A stretch of 64,000 bases of DNA from Ketobacter alkanivorans. GTDB lineage: Bacteria > Pseudomonadota > Gammaproteobacteria > Pseudomonadales > Ketobacteraceae. Made by a program: the position numbers and the translations under genes. The notes below the pieces were generated by a model. That model was not told the origin of the DNA, did not search any database, and saw nothing but the letters and a program-made list of their open reading frames with translations. Position 1 is the first letter of the stretch, and each line of letters begins with the position of its first letter. The stretch lies in the NCBI RefSeq assembly GCF_002863865.1, contig NZ_CP022684.1:434001-498000 (forward strand), given 5' to 3'. Of this stretch, positions 45,801-55,930 are shown piece by piece.

Positions 45801-48800
45801 GATGAAATATCCCGCTGCGCCATATCCCATATGCGCACATCATGTATCAACGCTGTTGGCTTGCCATCAACTGAGTCAAAATTAGTGCGCAGGGTTTCGT
45901 GACGCTGAATGATTGCATTAAAGCTTTCTATAAACGCGGCAACATTCAATTCACCTCGAATCCGCAGAGCGACTGGCATGTTGTAAGCTGGCGTACCTGG
46001 ATCTAACTGATCCAACAACCACAATTGCTGCTGAACGAATGACAAAGGTAGTGGCTCATCTCGATCAATGCGTACAATAGGAGGTACGTTATGATCATCA
46101 GACGAAATCGCACCATCAATGTGTTGTGCAGTGTTGCGAATCGTGGGCTGCTCAAACAGTGCTCGCAGAGGAAGATTAACGTTAAACTCCCTCCGAATTC
46201 GAGACATCACTTGCGTTGCCAGTATTGATTGACCACCAACTGCAAAGAAATCATCTTCTACAGACAAATCATCGCGCTTTAGGATGCTCTGCCAAATTTC
46301 CAACACGCGCGATTCTGATTCGGTTGTAGGCGCAACGATAACCCGGTCTTCAACCGCTACCACATCAGGCGCAGGCAGCATATTTTTTGCGACTTTTCCA
46401 TTGGGCGTTAAAGGCATTGCATCCAATGGCACAACTACTGACGGCAACATAAATTCAGGCAAATTGGGTTTAAGGAAATCCCTATATTCAGCCTGGCTGT
46501 AGCTGTGTCCAGTAACAACATAAGCGACCAGCGCCTTTTGCCCCTGAACATCTTCTCGTACTATCACGCAACTGGCTTTTACACCATCCATTTGTCGGAG
46601 TAAGCTTTCGATCTCACCAGGCTCAATTCGGAAACCCCGAATTTTGACTTGATTATCGATACGACCAAGATACTCGACCTCACCGTTCGGTAGAAAGCGA
46701 GCCAGATCCCCGGTTCGATACATTTTGGGTTGGTGGGCGACATTAACGTTTAATACAAACTTGTCAGCAGTTTGCACAAGATCATTAAAATAGCCTGGGC
46801 CGACACTCTCCCCACCAATGCAGAGCTCCCCTGGAACGCCCTCAGGCACCATTCTTTGCTTTTCATCAACGATATAAAGTTTAACGTTATCTATCGCTGC
46901 ACCGATGGGAATCGAACCTGATTCATATAAGTCTAGATTCTGAACGATATGATAGGTCGCGATATCCGCGCACTCAGTAGGCCCATAACTATTAACCAGC
47001 CGGCCATTACCGTGTTGAAGCCACTCACTCACCCGATCGAAGTCTATGGGCTCACCACCCAAAAAGACCCATCTTAAAGAATCTAACTGTTTATAGTCGG
47101 CCGTCTCATCTAAAATTGGATAGAACGCGTTAGGGGCGCAATTAATCCATGACACAGAATGCTTCTCTATATCGTTAAGCAACTCATATGGGTCATATTC
47201 AACCGCCATCGGCATTACAAGCGCAGCGCCGCTCACCAACGGCGCAAACAAATTCTTCTGAGTTAAATCAAATCCAATTGCACTCACTAACAGTACGCGA
47301 TCATTCTCAGACATACTGAACTCGCGACAATACCAATTCAGAAGGTTAACTTCCGCGTAATGACGGGCACCAGTGCCTTTAGGTTTACCTGTGGATCCAG
47401 ATGTGTAGATCACATATAGCAATGAATCTGCTGCCCCCTGTAACGTTGGGCGCGAGTCTGCATGTGCTACAAGTTCAGCCTCTATACTAGCCAAAGAGAT
47501 TCGAGCATTAACATCAACATCAGATGCTAATCTTTCTTTCGTATCAGTAATAAGAAGCGACGCTTGCGAATCCTGAAGCATGTACTCAATACGCTCACCA
47601 GGATAAGCTGGATCTAAAGGCAAATAGGTTGCCCCTGACTTAAGGATAGCCAATATTGTCACAATTAATTCAGGTGAACGTGGCATCATCACAGCAACAA
47701 CAGCACCGGCAACAACGCCGCTTTGCATAATATAATGAGCAAGCTGATTGGCTTTGGAATCTAACTCTATATAGGTGAGCGCTTCATCTCCACGAATCAA
47801 AGCTGGTGCGTGAGGGGTTCTATCAACCTGACGCTCAATGAGTTGATGAACAGTAATATCACGATCGTAATCTCGTTCAGTATTGTTCCACCCATGTAAA
47901 CGCTGGATCTCGGCTGGCGTGATAATTGAGATGTCGTCAATTGAACTCTGTGGAGCTTCAACAACCTGTTCAAGAATATTAATATAATGTTGAATCAAAT
48001 TTTGAACAAAGGGCTTATGGAATAACTCTGTGCGATACACCACCTCACCATTGATTACATCACCTTGCTCCATCAAACTAAATTCTAAATCAAATTTCGC
48101 TACAACCTGATTGTTTGCAATAGAGTCCAAACTGATGCCAGGAATCGTTGCTGATGCATCGATACCGATATTTTGCAGGGAAAACAGCACTTGGAACAAC
48201 GGCGAATGCAGCATATCCCGTTCTGACACAAGCTCATCCACCAAGCGTTCAAAAGGCACATCTTGATGGGCAAAAGCATCCAGTGTTTTTTGCCGGATCT
48301 GCCCCAAGAAGTCAGTAAAGCTCAGATCGAGATCCAGCTCACCTCGTAACACCAAGGTGTTGACAAAAAAGCCTATAACAGGCTCTATCTCTTCAAAATT
48401 ACGGTTGGCAATTGGGCTTCCAACGGCGATGTCACGCTGGTTGGTATACTTTGATAAAAGCACCATGTACGCCGCCAGTGTTACCATATACATACTGACA
48501 CCATGCTGCTTACACAGCAGGTTCAGCTTGGCGCTTAATTGGCTGTTCAACTGAAAGCCAAGAACATTCCCCGCAAAACCTGTCTTTGTGGTTCTGGCAT
48601 GATTAGTGGGTAACCCTAGAACTTCTACTCCTGCAAGCGCATTGCGCCAATAACTTACCTGGCGCTCTAATTCGTCGCCGCTTAGCCAGTTACGCTGCCA
48701 TTTGGAAAAATCCCCATACTGAACCTTAAGATCAGGAAGCGGTGACGGACGGCCATTGGAATAGGCGTCGTACAACTGCCCTAATTCGCGCATTAATATT

Positions 48801-51800
48801 CCATTAGACCAACCGTCGGAAACTATGTGATGCATATTGATCAGCAGCACATAGTCCTGCTCACCCAGCACCAGCAATTTGGCATAGAAAAGAGGACCTT
48901 GATCAAGGTTGAAGACATGACCGTACAACCCATCGACCTCACTATCCACTCTGACGTGCTGTTGTTGATGATTCAAATGGGCCAATTCAATAATATCGAA
49001 GGCCCAAGTGTGCGCCGCAGAAACAACTTGAACCGGCTCATCATCTATCAACTGCATGGTGGTACGAAGTATGTCATGTCTGGCCACTATTGTTTCAAGT
49101 GCCTGCCTGAGCGCACTTACATCTACTCGGCCACGTAACTTGAATGCGCCAGGCATATTGTATGCAGTGCTACCCGGCTCAAGCTGATCCAGAAACCACA
49201 GGCGTTGCTGCGCGAATGAAAGTGGAACTACGCTATCTGAAGGCACACGCTCAATTGGTGGAATATTGCGGGTTTGATTTGCCCTTTCAACCGCGATGGA
49301 GAGCTCCGCTATGGTAGGCGCTACAAACAATTCCCGAACACTAAGGGGTATCTGAAACTGCTTTTTTATTCTGGACACAATACGGGTCGCAAGTAGCGAA
49401 TTACCGCCCACATCGAACAGATTGTCCTGCACACCGATATTCGTGCGCTGTAATACCTCTTGCCAGATAGCTACTAGCTGTTGCTCGGTAGCGTTACGAG
49501 GAGCGACATAGACTTGCAAATCGGCAACGGCCGCGTCGGGGTCAGGTAACGCCTTTCTATCGACTTTGCCATTTGGCGTTAGTGGCCACCGATCAACGCT
49601 AATCAACAAAGAAGGGATCATGTATTCGGGAATGTGATCCCGCAACATCTCTCTCCAACCTGCAGGTTCATTCTGGGCAACGATGTAACCAATCAACCGA
49701 TCCTGGTGAACCACTACCAGCGCATCGTCTATACCTTGCAGCGCCTTCAGTGCATGTTCGATTTCCCCTAACTCAATGCGCAAGCCACGCAACTTGACCT
49801 GAAAGTCTTTGCGACCTATGTATTCAATATCGCCAGTTGGCAACAACCGCCCCAAATCACCTGTACGGTATAACTTTCCTGATGCTAGAGAAGATTCCAC
49901 AAAGACAGCTTCGGTCAAATCGTCGCGATTGATATAACCCAGGCCAACACCGGCACCCGCTATGCAAATTTCACCAACACAACCAGGCACAACCTGCTGT
50001 AAGTTGTCATTTAATATAAACAGTTGTGTATTCGGTACAGGCTTCCCTATGGGAATCGATTGTTGATCATTTTCGATTACATCAAGAACATGAAACGCCA
50101 CAACATCGGTACACTCGGTGGGACCGTAGCTGTTGATTAACTGGGCCTGAGAATGCGCACTGGTAAGCCATGGATAAAGTGGCCCCAATCGAATGGCCTC
50201 ACCACCCAGCACTAGAAAGCGCAACGATTTAAGCGCTTTATAACCATCAACCGCTGCTAATTCTACAATTGGATAGAATGCACTGGGCGCACAATTCACC
50301 CAGGTTATAGCATGCTGATTGATCAAGCCCAACAGTTCGTGCTCATCATAAAGTTCCATGCTGGGCATAACCAATCCAGCACCCACCATTAATGGAGCAA
50401 ACAGGTTTTTCTGGCTCAAATCAAATCCGACAGCACTCACCATCAGGGTTCGATCCTGATTGGTAATGTCCAGCGATTCAAGATACCAGCTCTGGAGATT
50501 TACCTCCCCACCATGACAAACCATAGCTCCTTTGGGCTGACCGGTTGAGCCGGAAGTATAAATAACATAGATCTGCTGACTAGGGTCGATTAACACTTGA
50601 GGGTTAACGACTGACTCACCCGACAAGCCAGAATCTTCCGCATCCAGGCAAAGCACATGCCCATCAATCGATCCAAGACAATCAGCATGCTCAGAAACTG
50701 TAACCACAACGGGAGCAGCAGAATCCCTGACCATATAAGACAAGCGTTCCCGCGGATACGATGGGTCAAGCGGCACATAGGCTCCGCCGGCCTTTAGCAC
50801 ACCCAAAATAGCCACAAGCAAATTGGCACTACGATCCAAACATACGCCAACTCGAACATTGGCTCCCACACCCATATCAATCAGAGCATGAGCTAACTGA
50901 TTGGAGCGCTCATTTAGCTGTTTATAGGTCAGCGTTTCTACAGCACTGATAACAGCCTCGTTGTCAGGATACTTCTCTACAATACTCTCGAAACGGACGA
51001 CCACATTATCCTGTGGCTCTATATCCCGTTGCGATACGTTAACCAACTGAGCAATCTGTTCTGCACTGGACAGAAATTGCAAATCCGCAACGGACGCCAA
51101 ATCCTCAAACTGTATCTGTTCATTCAGATGTATTGTTCGCTCAAGGAACCGTAGGCCGTTAAATGTATTAGCATCATAGCGAAGCTCAAGCTCTATCCCT
51201 TGAGTTTGCTCCTTAACAATAAACTGAACGCCACCATCCACTTTTGGTGCTGACATAACAGGCTGCACGGACGCATGATCCAGCGTTAGATCACTAACAA
51301 AATTATAGTAATTGAACATGAATACGGTGCGACCAACAGGGAGTATCTGTTGCTGGGCTTGCAGCGATATAGCTCGAAAGCTGCGGGCGCTGTCTCGAGA
51401 TTCTTTTAGCGACGTCAGCCAATCGTGAACAGTAACACCCCGGCCGTTCAATGCGGCAGGCACTATGGACGGAAACTGCTGATAGAAACAACCCAGTTCA
51501 CGATCCCAGGCATCCTGGCGACAGCTGTAGAACTCTGCGAACGAAAAGCCTGCATCAGGCCTACAATAGTGATGAATCATCAAACCGAATAATGCTTTAA
51601 AATACAGTGGCAGGTTCACTTTGTTGGCGGCACAGTATTCACTGATGGTGGCCACTTGACGATGGTCCAGCGTAATACTGTCCACGCAGTCGTTAAAACG
51701 CGTTTCACGACCTGGGTCTCGGTAACGTGATGAAAAAGAAAAATTCAATGGTTCAACAAGCGTTGCTTTCTGGCGCCAGAAATCCAATACCTGAGGATGA

Positions 51801-53935
51801 TCAGAATGCTGCTTGCTCCAACGTAAAAATGCCTCGGCACCGACATCGGTTTGCAGCGCGACGGCCTCGCCCATCAGAATGGCTTTGTAGGTATCAAGCA
51901 GCCGTTCCATCAATAGATATGTTGAAGCACCATCTAATACAATATGATGGCATGCCACCACCAGTCTAAAGCTTTCTTCTTTATGCAATAGATAATAGCT
52001 AATCAGATCATCCTGATAGACATCATAGGTTCTATGCATCAGTTTCATGGCTGCATCATGGATGGAGAACCCATCCCAATGCTGCTTGGTTAGATCGACT
52101 GTTTGCAGGTTTGCTGCAGACTTTCGCGGTATCACAGCATATGCCATATCCGCAGCCGGTATATTGCATTCGGTGATTTTCATTCGAAGTACAGGGGCTG
52201 CATCCACCACTAGCTGGATCGCACGATGCAACACATCAAGATCCGGTTTGCCCGGAAGATCAGCGTAAATGCCGTAGGCATTCTGAATGGTTTCTGGGTG
52301 CGCCAATTGATCCAGCAACATCGACCGTTGATTTGAATTAAGACTCAACAGATCGTTATCCTCAGCACTGTAACCCAACTGATCAAGCAAATGCACAGAG
52401 TCATACAGCTCGATATCATCAATACAGGTAGATTGCGAGCCAGCCAGCGCATCCAGCAGGAACAAGTACTGATCCATCATTCCTGACACTGTATGATCAT
52501 CAAATAGATCTGTATTGAACTCGAGGCTGGCCTCGTAGTGGTCGCCCGTTTTTGCAATACCCAACACCATATCCATACGAGCAGCCACATGACTGGATGG
52601 AATGGGTTCAATCTGCACGGGGGCATCACCAAAGGGATTCGCGCCGTCAGCATCCTGCATATTGATCAACTGAAATGCAGCTTGAGCCAAGGGGGGATAT
52701 CCGGGCTGGCGTTCCACCTCCATTGCTTCAAGCAAACGGTCGATGGGCAGATCCTGATGACTGAATGCACCCAGGGACATATCTTTAACCCGACGATAAA
52801 ATTCCTCTACGGTAGGGTTGCCGCTTAAATCCAGACGCATTAACAGCAGATTCACAAAGAATCCGATCAGTTCCTGAACTTCGCTTCGACTTCGACCGGC
52901 AATCGGTGAACCTATGACCACATCCTGGCTAATGGCATAACGCCCCAGCAGCAGTTGCCACGCACCGAGAAAGAACATGAACGGCGTTACATCCAGGCTC
53001 GAACAGGCATGATTAATCTTACCTGCCAAAGCATCGTTCAGCGGCACCACTTTCAGGGCACCGTTATTGGTGGGAATGTCCTGACGAGGTCTATCCGTAG
53101 GAATAGCCAACACTGGCGGCGCTCCGTTTAACGTCTGTTGCCAGTAATCAAGATGCTTTTGCATCTCGTCGCTTTCCATCTGCTGACGCTGCCACGCAGA
53201 GTAATCAGCGTACTGAATCGTCAGAGGTGGCAATGGAGAAGACATTCCTGCCGAAAAGGCCATATACAGAATGCTCAGTTCTTTAACCAGCACCTCCATT
53301 GACCATGCATCAGAGATAATATGATGCATCCCGGCAACAAGGACATGATGATCTTGCTGTAATTGAATCAAATGGGCACGAAACAACGAACCCGCTTTCA
53401 GATCATATGGAGTAAGAGACTCGTCGTTGACCGCCTGGGCAATTTTGGCCTGTTGTTCTGCTTCTGGTAGTTCGCTGAGGTCAGTACGGCGAAAGTGCCA
53501 ACTCTCAGGAGGCAGAATGACCTGAACTGGCTCACCATCGTTATCATCGAACCGAGTACGCAGTGATTCATGGCGCTTGACCAGCTCCCGCAGCACTTTC
53601 TCGAGTACCGTCACATTCAATGCACCTCGAATGCGCAGCGCACTAGACATGTTGTAAGTGACATCACGGGGGTTCAGTTGATCCAGAATCCACAGTCGCT
53701 GCTGCCCAAAAGAGGTTAGCAGAGGCAGTGATCGGGATACGGGCTCAATTGCCGTTTCGTTGAGTTTTCTGGCCTGACGCAAAAATTCGATGATAGCAGG
53801 CTTGTTGGAGACCACCTTATCGCGAATATCTGAAGTAAAAGCGCCTTCAGGTGCGCTAAAGCGCAGGTTTTCACCTTCCAACCAGAGGCGGATGTCCAGT
53901 TTCGATAGAGAAGCCAGAAACTCAACTACGTTCAT
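42842..53935 (-). CDS. NRPS-B: three-module nonribosomal peptide synthetase
   Basis: A 3697-residue enzyme starting with ATG at 53935 behind AGGAAG. N-terminal TubC-type docking domain (1-55). Module 1: C (HHIISDAWS near 202; Ala where most have Gly), C' (HHIVLDG near 662; 51110-52350), A (TSGSTG near 1125, code DLKNVGSDVK), T (GGNSLL near 1510). Module 2: C (HHIVSDGWS near 1700), A (DLKNFGSDIK), T (GGQSIL near 2568). Module 3: C (HHIVSDGWS near 2762), a divergent A domain (A4 region GLAHDPLLRDVF, A5 YGATETP, code DPRHGGFQVK), T (GGHSLL near 3629). The acidic C-terminal tail (DDDSGDDFEELEI) looks like a short linear motif for docking onto the N-terminal TubC-type domain of NRPS-C. No E, MT or TE domain. 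Confidence 0.93.
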   Translation of the reverse strand: MNVVEFLASLSKLDIRLWLEGENLRFSAPEGAFTSDIRDKVVSNKPAIIEFLRQARKLNETAIEPVSRSLPLLTSFGQQRLWILDQLNPRDVTYNMSSALRIRGALNVTVLEKVLRELVKRHESLRTRFDDNDGEPVQVILPPESWHFRRTDLSELPEAEQQAKIAQAVNDESLTPYDLKAGSLFRAHLIQLQQDHHVLVAGMHHIISDAWSMEVLVKELSILYMAFSAGMSSPLPPLTIQYADYSAWQRQQMESDEMQKHLDYWQQTLNGAPPVLAIPTDRPRQDIPTNNGALKVVPLNDALAGKINHACSSLDVTPFMFFLGAWQLLLGRYAISQDVVIGSPIAGRSRSEVQELIGFFVNLLLMRLDLSGNPTVEEFYRRVKDMSLGAFSHQDLPIDRLLEAMEVERQPGYPPLAQAAFQLINMQDADGANPFGDAPVQIEPIPSSHVAARMDMVLGIAKTGDHYEASLEFNTDLFDDHTVSGMMDQYLFLLDALAGSQSTCIDDIELYDSVHLLDQLGYSAEDNDLLSLNSNQRSMLLDQLAHPETIQNAYGIYADLPGKPDLDVLHRAIQLVVDAAPVLRMKITECNIPAADMAYAVIPRKSAANLQTVDLTKQHWDGFSIHDAAMKLMHRTYDVYQDDLISYYLLHKEESFRLVVACHHIVLDGASTYLLMERLLDTYKAILMGEAVALQTDVGAEAFLRWSKQHSDHPQVLDFWRQKATLVEPLNFSFSSRYRDPGRETRFNDCVDSITLDHRQVATISEYCAANKVNLPLYFKALFGLMIHHYCRPDAGFSFAEFYSCRQDAWDRELGCFYQQFPSIVPAALNGRGVTVHDWLTSLKESRDSARSFRAISLQAQQQILPVGRTVFMFNYYNFVSDLTLDHASVQPVMSAPKVDGGVQFIVKEQTQGIELELRYDANTFNGLRFLERTIHLNEQIQFEDLASVADLQFLSSAEQIAQLVNVSQRDIEPQDNVVVRFESIVEKYPDNEAVISAVETLTYKQLNERSNQLAHALIDMGVGANVRVGVCLDRSANLLVAILGVLKAGGAYVPLDPSYPRERLSYMVRDSAAPVVVTVSEHADCLGSIDGHVLCLDAEDSGLSGESVVNPQVLIDPSQQIYVIYTSGSTGQPKGAMVCHGGEVNLQSWYLESLDITNQDRTLMVSAVGFDLSQKNLFAPLMVGAGLVMPSMELYDEHELLGLINQHAITWVNCAPSAFYPIVELAAVDGYKALKSLRFLVLGGEAIRLGPLYPWLTSAHSQAQLINSYGPTECTDVVAFHVLDVIENDQQSIPIGKPVPNTQLFILNDNLQQVVPGCVGEICIAGAGVGLGYINRDDLTEAVFVESSLASGKLYRTGDLGRLLPTGDIEYIGRKDFQVKLRGLRIELGEIEHALKALQGIDDALVVVHQDRLIGYIVAQNEPAGWREMLRDHIPEYMIPSLLISVDRWPLTPNGKVDRKALPDPDAAVADLQVYVAPRNATEQQLVAIWQEVLQRTNIGVQDNLFDVGGNSLLATRIVSRIKKQFQIPLSVRELFVAPTIAELSIAVERANQTRNIPPIERVPSDSVVPLSFAQQRLWFLDQLEPGSTAYNMPGAFKLRGRVDVSALRQALETIVARHDILRTTMQLIDDEPVQVVSAAHTWAFDIIELAHLNHQQQHVRVDSEVDGLYGHVFNLDQGPLFYAKLLVLGEQDYVLLINMHHIVSDGWSNGILMRELGQLYDAYSNGRPSPLPDLKVQYGDFSKWQRNWLSGDELERQVSYWRNALAGVEVLGLPTNHARTTKTGFAGNVLGFQLNSQLSAKLNLLCKQHGVSMYMVTLAAYMVLLSKYTNQRDIAVGSPIANRNFEEIEPVIGFFVNTLVLRGELDLDLSFTDFLGQIRQKTLDAFAHQDVPFERLVDELVSERDMLHSPLFQVLFSLQNIGIDASATIPGISLDSIANNQVVAKFDLEFSLMEQGDVINGEVVYRTELFHKPFVQNLIQHYINILEQVVEAPQSSIDDISIITPAEIQRLHGWNNTERDYDRDITVHQLIERQVDRTPHAPALIRGDEALTYIELDSKANQLAHYIMQSGVVAGAVVAVMMPRSPELIVTILAILKSGATYLPLDPAYPGERIEYMLQDSQASLLITDTKERLASDVDVNARISLASIEAELVAHADSRPTLQGAADSLLYVIYTSGSTGKPKGTGARHYAEVNLLNWYCREFSMSENDRVLLVSAIGFDLTQKNLFAPLVSGAALVMPMAVEYDPYELLNDIEKHSVSWINCAPNAFYPILDETADYKQLDSLRWVFLGGEPIDFDRVSEWLQHGNGRLVNSYGPTECADIATYHIVQNLDLYESGSIPIGAAIDNVKLYIVDEKQRMVPEGVPGELCIGGESVGPGYFNDLVQTADKFVLNVNVAHQPKMYRTGDLARFLPNGEVEYLGRIDNQVKIRGFRIEPGEIESLLRQMDGVKASCVIVREDVQGQKALVAYVVTGHSYSQAEYRDFLKPNLPEFMLPSVVVPLDAMPLTPNGKVAKNMLPAPDVVAVEDRVIVAPTTESESRVLEIWQSILKRDDLSVEDDFFAVGGQSILATQVMSRIRREFNVNLPLRALFEQPTIRNTAQHIDGAISSDDHNVPPIVRIDRDEPLPLSFVQQQLWLLDQLDPGTPAYNMPVALRIRGELNVAAFIESFNAIIQRHETLRTNFDSVDGKPTALIHDVRIWDMAQRDISSLDAIAREAELKRIVHTQMSMGFDLKFDHLMRGELIKVSNGPEVEHAFIGAIHHIVSDGWSLNVMTAELMEFYQAVIDQRSPFLPELDIQYVDVAAWQRNWLTGDTLDTHLNYWRNQLDNDGQVLQLQTDYPRPAVMTSNGGVVKGHIAPRDLAMAQQFAKEEGATLFMVLVATYQLLLHKYTGQQRINIGTPIAGRDTIESERLVGFFINTVVLSTELEGAMSGRSLLRQVKEVTLGAYSHQALPFEKLVEELRPPRDSSRTPFFQVFLNLLNLPPQSDDNAALKIEPLSDDDAHSHAKYDFNLYVSEDGDNGLELVMVYNSDLYRQDTVERFVTDFSRLLGSISAESDKEISDLSLDSRGLPWLPDLDVAPKLEKHASPIDLFLRHANNNPSALAIRENSSDITYGELAKNSLNIASELVQRGAGEGVVIAVLATRSSLLIESLLAVLRTGSVFTILDSGYPEDRLTHIVQESEPLLIIDATGQGVDCSKLEQTFGCAVLSVSALAGQGSTKCELFQDNHNPDNASYIAFTSGSTGTPKGIKADFQPLSHFVQWYVNEYSISSTDRVSMMSGLAHDPLLRDVFVPLSVGASICIPEPDWMLKPEDLFSWFDSNAVTITHVTPSMLRLLLDTASEEQELNHLRFVGVGGDRLSCKIVDEIRAIAPNTLVAGFYGATETPQVMAVFNVPSEITGLPEFLPLGQGIDDVELLVLDTHGHLCAPGQVGELVVRTPYLSRGYINSDSSPFTLNKRTHCEHDRLYHTGDKGRYRADGTAEYLGRIDQQVKIRGFRVEPEEVQRCINKALENKTDSVVLASRDPRGDECLVAYVKTQKTDFVTDLRLRLRKQLPEYMVPSLFISVDSIPLNRNGKVDRFSLPNPADYWVAKEYVAPRNDYERDIAEIWQSILKIDQISVVDNFFDVGGHSLLAVQIVARVKEKYEIEFSMRRLLEIASIEGMASYVESSLWVRQSESTDDDSGDDFEELEI

Positions 53936-53978
53936 ATTCTTCCTGTTGTATGCTGTTATTGTTATTAGTATACGTGCC

Positions 53979-54021
53979 GTTTACACCTGATTGGGCCCGA
54001 GCTAACGAGTATCAGGTAAAC
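53979..54021. repeat. Imperfect inverted repeat upstream of NRPS-B
   Basis: Arms GTTTACACCTGAT (53979-53991) and ATCAGGTAAAC (54011-54021) are inverted repeats apart from two unpaired bases, with a 19-base GC-rich spacer. It sits 44 bases upstream of the NRPS-B start in the 124-base gap after the cyclase gene. It may be a dimeric operator or leader hairpin. On the plus strand a T-rich stretch follows, but no gene ends there in that direction. Confidence 0.45.
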
Positions 54022-54059
54022 TCTTAATTTTGGGGGATTTATCCTGAAGTTTAAAGAGG

Positions 54060-55850
54060 TTACAAAGTGTCTTTTGGTGTGTTTTTGAAATAATCGCCAA
54101 TATTGACCACCGGAGTGTTGCGCTGCTCAGTCAGGACAAAGGTGTTTCGGCCTTTCCGCTTGGCGTCATACATGGCCTGATCGGCAATCTGGATAAAATC
54201 CTCAGCCCCAATATTAGCATTTTTGGCCACCGCCGCCCCAATACTGACTGTAACTTGTTTAAAGGGGCTCTCTTCGTGAGGAATACATAGCTTGCGTATG
54301 GCGGATATCACGCGCTCCCCTGTGTGCCGTGCGCCCTCCTCATCGGTATCGGGCAGCACCACAGCAAACTCCTCGCCGCCGTACCTGAACAACGCGTCAG
54401 AAGGCCTGCGCAAGGCATTACGCATAATTAAGGCGGCACGAACCAGCGTATCATCTCCCTGCTGATGGCCGTATCTATCATTAAAGTTCTTGAAATAGTC
54501 GATATCGATCATCATCAACGAAATGGATCTTCGATCACGGCGACAACGTTCTATCTCCTGCTCCAGAACGCTATCAAATGCCCTTCTGTTGGGTACCCCG
54601 GTGAGGCTATCCACCAGGGCCAGCTCATAATTTTCCCGAGCCTCTTTCTCATAGCTCTCTTTTTCCTGGCGTAGCTTTCTAATGTGTGAAGCCATCGAGA
54701 AAGACAGCAACACGACATTCAAAACTATCCCGTATTTCAATGAGTTAACCGTGATTTCGTTGGTAGCCACCCAACCTTGCTGCTGCGCAGAAAACAACAC
54801 GGCACCCACTAGCCCTGCCCCCCATGCAGCCACAAAAATCCGCGCCCCGGGGCGATTCCTGAGGATAGCCAAACCACCTGAGATGATGACAGTTATCACT
54901 ACAAAGAGGGGCCAAATGGCAGTGAAGCGCACCATCCATTCATTGCTTACCAACGCGCCAACGATGGCCATTATGGCGCTGAGAATACATTCAATGAGCA
55001 ATATCTTGTTAAGAGCACTGCTCATACTCTGAACATCAAGAATACTTCGTGTAAACAGCACCACAAAGGTCAAACACAACCCAACAGTAATGGCTTGCAC
55101 ATGCGAGTTCATCCAGCTCGGGTTGTCCCGCCAGAGATACATGGAGCCGTACCCCATCACTGAAAGTTCAAATAATGTAATAGAGGCAATCAGGATCACA
55201 TAATAAAGATAGGCCTCATCACGAGCCATCAAGAACACAAATAAGTTGTAGAAAATCATGATGATAAGCGCGCCAAAGAAGAGGCCATGGAACACAGCAT
55301 CATCAATGAGCGCTACGTCCAGCGCTGTATCATCGTAAATTTTAAAGTGGAATTGCATGGAGCCCAAGGTCTGCAGGCGTACGAGAGCATACGTAGTATC
55401 GGGCGGAATCTGGAAATAGAAATTTGGACCATATCGCTGGCGCGCCGACCAGGGACGCATATCGCCCATGCTTGAAGCAAAATGCCAGCCTTGATCATTA
55501 AGAAAATAGACATCGATGTTGTCAATTAGCGGGAATCCATACTCAAGCCAGTATGGACTGGGTTGAACCATACCCAGCGGATCAAGGGGGATCAGCACCC
55601 AGTGAGCATTAGCGGAATATCCCTTATTATCCTTCGACACATGAAGCTGAAAAGAATGGTTGCGTGTTAATAACTCAACATCCTGATATTCAGAAGGATT
55701 CAACGTGCCATTGAGCTCCTCGTGAATGAAAAATTCAGGCACCGCAAAACCTGCACCTGAGGCCATTGCATCAACCCGAGGCAGCAACACTAATATCAAA
55801 AAAATCAGACTGCGAGCCACAGTCAACATCAATAAAACACCGGGCATCAT
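54060..55850 (-). CDS. 7TMR-DISM membrane diguanylate cyclase (GGDEF)
   Basis: About 596 residues from the ATG at 55850; a TTG at 55892 with AAGG upstream is an alternative, while the longer frame to 56003 overlaps NRPS-A. Layout: signal-anchor helix, periplasmic 7TMR-DISM extracellular sensor domain (about 30-170, jellyroll-like, with HSFQLHVS and YWLEYGFPLIDNIDVYFL), seven membrane helices (about 175-380), a short coiled coil (LRQEKESYEKEARENYELAL), and a GGDEF domain. The active site is GGEEF at 491-495 and the product-inhibition I-site RxxD is RPSD, five residues upstream. It should make c-di-GMP and be feedback-inhibited. It lies 80 bases after NRPS-A and in the same direction, so it is embedded in the NRPS operon. 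Confidence 0.9.
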   Translation of the reverse strand: MMPGVLLMLTVARSLIFLILVLLPRVDAMASGAGFAVPEFFIHEELNGTLNPSEYQDVELLTRNHSFQLHVSKDNKGYSANAHWVLIPLDPLGMVQPSPYWLEYGFPLIDNIDVYFLNDQGWHFASSMGDMRPWSARQRYGPNFYFQIPPDTTYALVRLQTLGSMQFHFKIYDDTALDVALIDDAVFHGLFFGALIIMIFYNLFVFLMARDEAYLYYVILIASITLFELSVMGYGSMYLWRDNPSWMNSHVQAITVGLCLTFVVLFTRSILDVQSMSSALNKILLIECILSAIMAIVGALVSNEWMVRFTAIWPLFVVITVIISGGLAILRNRPGARIFVAAWGAGLVGAVLFSAQQQGWVATNEITVNSLKYGIVLNVVLLSFSMASHIRKLRQEKESYEKEARENYELALVDSLTGVPNRRAFDSVLEQEIERCRRDRRSISLMMIDIDYFKNFNDRYGHQQGDDTLVRAALIMRNALRRPSDALFRYGGEEFAVVLPDTDEEGARHTGERVISAIRKLCIPHEESPFKQVTVSIGAAVAKNANIGAEDFIQIADQAMYDAKRKGRNTFVLTEQRNTPVVNIGDYFKNTPKDTL

Positions 55851-55930
55851 CAACCATTCAAGGGGGTTCTGCTCAAGTATAACCTTTAACAACCACGACC
55901 TTGAATGGTTAAATGATTGGATTGTGATGT

